A DNA stretch of 64,000 nucleotides from CAIVAT01 sp037133475. Lineage in GTDB: Bacteria > Bacteroidota > Bacteroidia > Bacteroidales > FEN-979. How positions within the stretch are numbered: position 1 is the stretch's first letter; every line of letters starts with the position of its first letter. Below, one piece after another: positions 59,559 through 64,000 of the stretch. The stretch is taken from the NCBI GenBank assembly GCA_037133475.1, contig JBAXOB010000014.1:25515-89514 (forward strand), written 5' to 3'. Made by a program: the position numbers and the translations under genes. Under the pieces are notes generated by a model. It ran no database searches, was not told where the DNA came from, and was given only the letters and a program-made list of their open reading frames with translations.

Positions 59559-60767
59559 ATGAAAAAGAATCTTATGTTGTGTGGTGTTTTGGTATTGATC
59601 ATTCTTCAATCACCTGCTTGTACAACTGCCATTATCTCCGGGAAATTCACAGCGGACGGGCGCCCGCTCCTGTGGAAAAACCGCGACACACAGGACCTGG
59701 ACAACAAGCTGATGTATTTTTCCGACGGGAAGTATGATTACATTGGCCTTGTAAATTCGAAGGATTCACTGGGCGGGGAGGTCTGGGTCGGGATGAATAC
59801 AGCCGGGTTTGCCATTATGAATTCAGTGTCCTACAATCTCAATCCGAAGGAGGAGTCGGATGCAGGCGTCAACGAGGGGAGGGTGATGAAAAAGGCGCTT
59901 CAGCAATGCGCCACAGTGGCAGATTTTGAGGAGCTGCTGAAGCATCTTTCCAAACCTTACGGGCTGGAAGCCAACTTCGGGGTGATCGATGCCCAGGGAA
60001 ACGGCGCCTATTTCGAAACATCCAACCGCGGCTATTTCAAAATCGATGTGAATGATCCCGTTGCAGCCCCCATGGGGTATTTGATCCGCACCAACTATTC
60101 GTTTACCGGGCAACCTGACCAGGGACAGGGATACATCCGTTACCTGACAGCCGAAAAACTATTTTATCAGGCATCCGCGGCGGGCAATCTCACACCGGAA
60201 TTTATCCTGCAGGATGCAGCCCGAAGCCTTTGCCATTCGCTGACCGACACCGATCTCAAACAAATCGGGACAACGGCAAAGGATAAATTTGTCTGGTTTA
60301 CCGATTTCATCCCCAGGAATTCCACCGCTGCTTCCGTGGTGGTGCAGGGGATCAAAAAAGGGGAGTCCCCCGCAATGATGACCATGTGGAGTTTGCTCGG
60401 GTTCCCGCTGTGCTCGGTGGTCTACCCGGTTTGGTTTAACGACAGTCACCTGCTGCCCTCACTGCTGAAGGCCGGGAGCCATGGCAATGCACCGTTGTGC
60501 GACAAGGCATTAAAATTAAAGGAGCAGTGCTTTCCCATCAAACGGGGGCATGGCGACAATTACCTCAACCTGCCGGTCCTCTACAACAGCAGGGGCACGG
60601 GTATTATGCAGCAGCTTGCACCTGTTGAGGCACAGGTTTTCACAGAAACCAACGCCCGGATGAAATCATGGCGAAACACAGCCCCCGGTTCACGGGAGCT
60701 CCTGCAGTTTTATGATACGCTTGATCAAATGGTCGCCGGGGCTTATTTAAGAATTTTCGGACTCTGA
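59559..60767 (+). CDS. C45-type N-terminal nucleophile hydrolase, exported
   Basis: 402 aa in the choloylglycine/acyl-CoA:6-APA acyltransferase-like (peptidase C45) group. The N-terminus is a signal peptide ending SPAC; Cys21 in ACTTAIISGKF would become the N-terminal nucleophile after cleavage, and PLLWKNRDTQD supplies the conserved Arg-Asp. Further family segments are VGMNTAGFAIMNS and GNGAYFETSN. Such enzymes cleave linear amide bonds, for example in bile salts or acylated peptides. The substrate here cannot be told. The fused position of lipobox-like and nucleophile Cys is worth noting. Confidence 0.83.
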   Translation: MKKNLMLCGVLVLIILQSPACTTAIISGKFTADGRPLLWKNRDTQDLDNKLMYFSDGKYDYIGLVNSKDSLGGEVWVGMNTAGFAIMNSVSYNLNPKEESDAGVNEGRVMKKALQQCATVADFEELLKHLSKPYGLEANFGVIDAQGNGAYFETSNRGYFKIDVNDPVAAPMGYLIRTNYSFTGQPDQGQGYIRYLTAEKLFYQASAAGNLTPEFILQDAARSLCHSLTDTDLKQIGTTAKDKFVWFTDFIPRNSTAASVVVQGIKKGESPAMMTMWSLLGFPLCSVVYPVWFNDSHLLPSLLKAGSHGNAPLCDKALKLKEQCFPIKRGHGDNYLNLPVLYNSRGTGIMQQLAPVEAQVFTETNARMKSWRNTAPGSRELLQFYDTLDQMVAGAYLRIFGL

Positions 60768-60833
60768 TCTGAACGCAAATAAAAAGAGGCCAACCCCGGC
60801 AACCAACCACAGTTATCACAAAAACATAAAAAC

Positions 60834-60841
60834 TATCTTTG
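60834..60841 (+). promoter_or_regulatory. -7 element for the glycosyltransferase pair
   Basis: TATCTTTG, 41 bases before ATG 60883. It follows the hydrolase stop by 66 bases, so the two glycosyltransferases have their own promoter. Confidence 0.6.
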
Positions 60842-60882
60842 CACAACTGACGGAAAGGGGAACGTCTTCAAAAAAACAGCTT

Positions 60883-62340
60883 ATGTTGAGGGAGCATGGC
60901 ATTACTGTAAAACGGATTTACCTTCTGGGGATGCTGGTGTTTTTACTGACAGCCTGGTTTTCTGTCGGGTACAACCATTTTGACGAGCATTTCCAGGTAA
61001 TTGAATTTGCAGGGCTGAAACTTGGCCTGACTGAAAAGGCAAATCTCCCGTGGGAATATAAATGTATGATGAGACCGGCCCTGCAGCCCCTCATCGTTAC
61101 CCTTATATACAAATCCGTATCATGGACCGGGATCACCAATCCATTCCTGGTGGCCCTGTTCATCCGGCTGTTTTCGATGACGGTCACGCTGGTAAGCATT
61201 CACATGATCATCCGTGCCTATGCGCCCGGGATTTCGAACCGGAAAATGTTGATCGGATTCCTGTTGCTCTCTTTTTTCCTTTGGTTTGTGCCCTACAACA
61301 GCGTCAGGTTTTCCTCTGAAACCTTTGCCGGCAGGATATTCCTGGTCGGAATTGCCTGGTTCCTCCTCAGGGAGAAGCTAAAGCCGTTCGATTACCTGAT
61401 GACCGGGATCATCCTGGGCATCGCCTTCATCACCCGGTACCAGGTTGCCTTTATGATCATCGGCTTTGCGGCATGGCTTGCCTTTATCAGCAAAGCCGGG
61501 TTTCGGAACCTGTTTCTTTTCTGTGCAGGGATCCTTGTTGCGGTTGCCTTCGGAGTATTGATCGACAGGTGGTATTACGAAGAATGGGTGCTCACATCGT
61601 GGAATTATTTCCAGCAAAACATACTCTTTGATAAAGCGGCCGGTTTCGGGGTTAGTCCATGGTGGTACTATATTGAACAAACTTTCCTGAATGCCTTCCC
61701 CCCGCTCAGCCTGGTCTATATCCTGGCTGTTTTCCTCTATATCTTGTATTACCCGAAGGATCTTCTTACCTGGACGATCGTCCCCTTTTTAGTCGCTCAT
61801 TTCCTGATCCCGCATAAGGAGATCAGGTTTCTGTTCCCCATCATTGGTTTCCTGCCTGTCCTGATTATCAGGTCGGCCGAGGTTGTATTGAAGAAATCGG
61901 GGGAGGCCCTCCTGTATAAACGTGCAACAGCAGTTTGCATAAAGATTTTCTGGTATCTCAACATGGTCATGCTGGTGATCCTGATTTTCAGGCCGGCCGA
62001 CGATCAGATTGCCTTGTACCGGCAACTTTGGAACACCTACACGACACCGGTCAGGTTTTATTTCACCGATGATAATCCGTATCACAGGGCAAAGGTCGAC
62101 GTTCATTTCTACAAAAGGAATAGCCTGCTGTTAACCCATGTTGATTCGTTGCGGCAGATCGTTCCGTCGAAGGATACGGTCAGCCTGGTGGTTACCACGA
62201 AACCGCTTCCCCCGGAAGATGCAAGATTCAACCATTTGCTGGTTTTTGCCACATACCCGCAGTGGGTAAGTCATTTCAACATTAATCATTGGATGGATCG
62301 CACCAGTTTCTGGTATGTTTACGAGCTCAGAACAAAATAA
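60883..62340 (+). CDS. GT22-like membrane mannosyltransferase
   Basis: 485 aa, about ten hydrophobic helices, GT-C fold. The first periplasmic loop carries the acidic motif NHFDEHFQVIEFA, and a later loop has PHKEIRFLFPIIGF; both are hallmarks of the Alg9/PIG-B (GT22) group that uses dolichol- or polyprenyl-phosphate mannose. In bacteria the donor and acceptor are usually unknown cell-envelope glycans. The stop is 15 bases before the GT87-like gene, indicating an operon. Confidence 0.85.
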   Translation: MLREHGITVKRIYLLGMLVFLLTAWFSVGYNHFDEHFQVIEFAGLKLGLTEKANLPWEYKCMMRPALQPLIVTLIYKSVSWTGITNPFLVALFIRLFSMTVTLVSIHMIIRAYAPGISNRKMLIGFLLLSFFLWFVPYNSVRFSSETFAGRIFLVGIAWFLLREKLKPFDYLMTGIILGIAFITRYQVAFMIIGFAAWLAFISKAGFRNLFLFCAGILVAVAFGVLIDRWYYEEWVLTSWNYFQQNILFDKAAGFGVSPWWYYIEQTFLNAFPPLSLVYILAVFLYILYYPKDLLTWTIVPFLVAHFLIPHKEIRFLFPIIGFLPVLIIRSAEVVLKKSGEALLYKRATAVCIKIFWYLNMVMLVILIFRPADDQIALYRQLWNTYTTPVRFYFTDDNPYHRAKVDVHFYKRNSLLLTHVDSLRQIVPSKDTVSLVVTTKPLPPEDARFNHLLVFATYPQWVSHFNINHWMDRTSFWYVYELRTK

Positions 62341-62355
62341 GGTTGGTTATTTAGC

Positions 62356-63555
62356 ATGAAAAAAACAGACTATTTTAATGGGTTTACCCTATTTGTAGCG
62401 GCAATCTGCCTGCTCACGCTTATATTGAATATGGTCAACAACCGGTTCCTGCTTGCCGACTTCATCGTGTATTACTCAGCGGCAGCCAACTATATTACCG
62501 GCAGCCCTGTTTACCTGGTTTCATTTTTCAGCGGTTCGGGATATTACAAATACACTCCTGCCATCCTCTTTTTTTTCATGCCTTACACCCTGTTGCCTTA
62601 TAAAGTTGCGGCAACGATTCATTTCCTGGTTTTGGGAACAGCCTACGGGTATGCCATGCTCCTTCTCTCCAGGCTGGTTACCCGATACCTCCTGGGAAAC
62701 AGGGTAAAATATGAATTATGGCTTCTTGCTCTCTCGTTCGGTTGTATCATGATGCATGTTAACCGTGAGTTGTACCTGGGGAACATCAATATCATCCTGC
62801 TGATGCTGAGTTGCCTGGCCCTGCGGGATATGCTCACCGCCAGGGATCTTCGCGGGGGTATCCTGCTGGGGCTCGTGGTCCTTGCCAAACCCTACCTGCT
62901 GCTCCTGGTGATCCCGCTTGTTTTCCGAAGACGCTGGCGGGCGCTGGCATGGCTATGCATAACGGGGGCCGTGGGGCTCCTGCTGCCATTCCTCTTTTCC
63001 GGCCCGCAGAAAAGCGTTCATCTGTACCGGGAGTGGATAAACTCGGTCCTGACGCATGGCGGGGAGTACCCGGGCAAGACCTCCATCGATTATTTCCTGC
63101 ATAATCTGTTTCCATCGTGGCCTGGCTGGGGCGCCATCCTGATTTTTTCACTTTTCCTCCTCCTGATAACCGGCTTTATCGTCCGCAACATACGCCTGGA
63201 AAAACAGGAAGGGGTAACAGCCGGGATGGCCGGCAGGGACTTTACCTTCGAATGGTTCCTGATTCTCGCGCTGCTGCCGAATCTGATCAGGACCGACTGG
63301 GTGTTGATGATGTTCGCCTCGCCGGTCATTATTTTTATGATTTTCTATATCTCCTCACAGAGGTTATACCGGGTGATCCCGGTCCTGGTGGTACTCCTGC
63401 TGGTTTATGGCGCCAACTCCGACGACCTGCTGGGCAAATCCCTCTCCCATACCATTATGGAATCTGGGCTCATGGGGGTCAGCAATTTTCTCCTGGCGAT
63501 GGTGGCCCTATACCTGTTTTTCCATAACCGGAAGGCAACTCCCGGCGCCGCCTGA
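62356..63555 (+). CDS. GT87-family (DUF2029) membrane glycosyltransferase
   Basis: 399 aa with ten or more hydrophobic helices. Motifs fit the GT87 family of polyprenol-phosphate-mannose-dependent enzymes (PimE-like): LADFIVYYSAAANYITGSPV with the catalytic-type Asp, YYKYTPAILFFFMPY, and REWINSVLTHGGEYPGKTSI. It is the last gene of the GT22-GT87 pair and converges on dinB. The glycan made is unknown; an envelope or exopolysaccharide sugar is likely. Confidence 0.86.
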   Translation: MKKTDYFNGFTLFVAAICLLTLILNMVNNRFLLADFIVYYSAAANYITGSPVYLVSFFSGSGYYKYTPAILFFFMPYTLLPYKVAATIHFLVLGTAYGYAMLLLSRLVTRYLLGNRVKYELWLLALSFGCIMMHVNRELYLGNINIILLMLSCLALRDMLTARDLRGGILLGLVVLAKPYLLLLVIPLVFRRRWRALAWLCITGAVGLLLPFLFSGPQKSVHLYREWINSVLTHGGEYPGKTSIDYFLHNLFPSWPGWGAILIFSLFLLLITGFIVRNIRLEKQEGVTAGMAGRDFTFEWFLILALLPNLIRTDWVLMMFASPVIIFMIFYISSQRLYRVIPVLVVLLLVYGANSDDLLGKSLSHTIMESGLMGVSNFLLAMVALYLFFHNRKATPGAA

Positions 63556-63580
63556 GCAGCCCTGCCCCTGCCCCCGGTTC

Positions 63581-64000
63581 TCACGGTATCGCAGCCTCAC
63601 TGCCCTGGATCGCCACTCCCCTTCTTACGCTCTTCTGCCCGTATTTCCGCCTGATCCGGTCGAGGGCCTGGTAGAGGCTGACCATCTCCACATTATCATC
63701 GAACATGTTAAGCTGGGGATTCCCGGAAACAAGGTTGCTGAAGCGTACGCCAATAAGGCGAATGAGCATACGGCGCTGGTAGATCCGTTCGAAGAGATCC
63801 TTCACCACAGGGATGAGCTGGTGGTCGAAGGCGGTGTAGGGTACATGCTGCTGGAGTGTGTGGGTGTCGAAATTCGAATAGCGGATCTTTACCGTCACAC
63901 AGGAGGTCAGTTTCTGCTGGTCGCGCAATTCGAACGCGATCTTCTCCACCATCTTCACCAGGATCTCCTTCATCCGTACAATGTCGATGCTGTCCTGCTC
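63581..64000 (-). CDS. dinB: DNA polymerase IV (DinB), C-terminal part, cut by the right edge
   Basis: Last 139 residues or so of a Y-family polymerase; the frame stays open to 64000 (reading EQDSIDIVRMKEILV at the edge). The visible part is the little-finger domain: KMVEKIAFELRDQQKLTSCV, TVKIRYSNFDTHTLQQHVPY and IRLIGVRFSNLV, ending near a beta-clamp-binding-like QLNMFDD. The catalytic palm lies outside the window. It shares strand with the error-prone DnaE gene, and the two are the usual partners in translesion synthesis. Confidence 0.9.
   Translation of the reverse strand, partial: EQDSIDIVRMKEILVKMVEKIAFELRDQQKLTSCVTVKIRYSNFDTHTLQQHVPYTAFDHQLIPVVKDLFERIYQRRMLIRLIGVRFSNLVSGNPQLNMFDDNVEMVSLYQALDRIRRKYGQKSVRRGVAIQGSEAAIP

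Overview
The window is chromosomal DNA of a Bacteroidota bacterium, probably class Bacteroidia; nothing in it supports a finer placement. Evidence: promoters carry the Bacteroidota -7 element TAnnTTTG, Shine-Dalgarno sequences are scarce, three secreted proteins end in type IX secretion (T9SS) sorting domains, and families such as DUF3078, BACON, DUF6600 and CbpA/CbpM are present. I see no rRNA, tRNA, CRISPR array, insertion sequence or phage gene.

Region 1 (1-31.2 kb) is an envelope and stress island. It holds an oleate hydratase (cut by the left edge), a BON protein, an MlaE-MlaF-MlaD lipid transporter, two AI-2E family permeases, a T9SS-exported DUF3494 protein, two OmpA-type wall-binding proteins, a DUF6600 protein, tiny membrane proteins (lmo0937 and Thivi_2564 families), an acidic protein with a universal stress protein, CbpA/CbpM chaperones, an MgtA-like ATPase, a serine hydrolase, two PAP2 phosphatases and an AsmA-like DUF748 protein. 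Eleven promoters here share one 66-bp module. It consists of GTGTGAATnATGyAA, 14 variable bases, TATGTAACAC, and a -7 box whose TTTG always begins 24 bases after the second box. The two ATGyAA cores are 21 bp apart, as expected for an AraC-type activator. Two paralogous AraC-like regulators with a degenerate HMA-like N-terminal domain lie in the same island, and one has its own copy of the module. This looks like one regulon and is the main discovery here.

Region 2 (31.9-42.3 kb) carries a large BACON-repeat T9SS protein, MscL, a DUF3078 protein, a small TPR-like membrane protein, a glycogen branching enzyme, a T9SS protein with three repeated domains, and a DEAD-box helicase behind a long leader.

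Region 3 (42.5-53.1 kb) is a co-directional signalling block: a membrane PAS kinase with its NarL-type regulator, then a 1472-residue multi-PAS/GAF kinase, a CheY-like regulator and a hybrid kinase.

Region 4 (53.1-64 kb) has a 766-bp gene-free stretch, a pentapeptide-repeat protein, an error-prone-type DnaE and, at the right edge, DinB (polymerase IV). Between the two polymerases, on the opposite strand, lie a SatD-like/DUF3307 pair, a C45-type hydrolase and two membrane glycosyltransferases (GT22, GT87). The SatD-like operon has a 22-bp operator-like element over its promoter and four tandem copies of the same element, at an exact 29-bp period, just after its last gene: a second candidate regulatory system.
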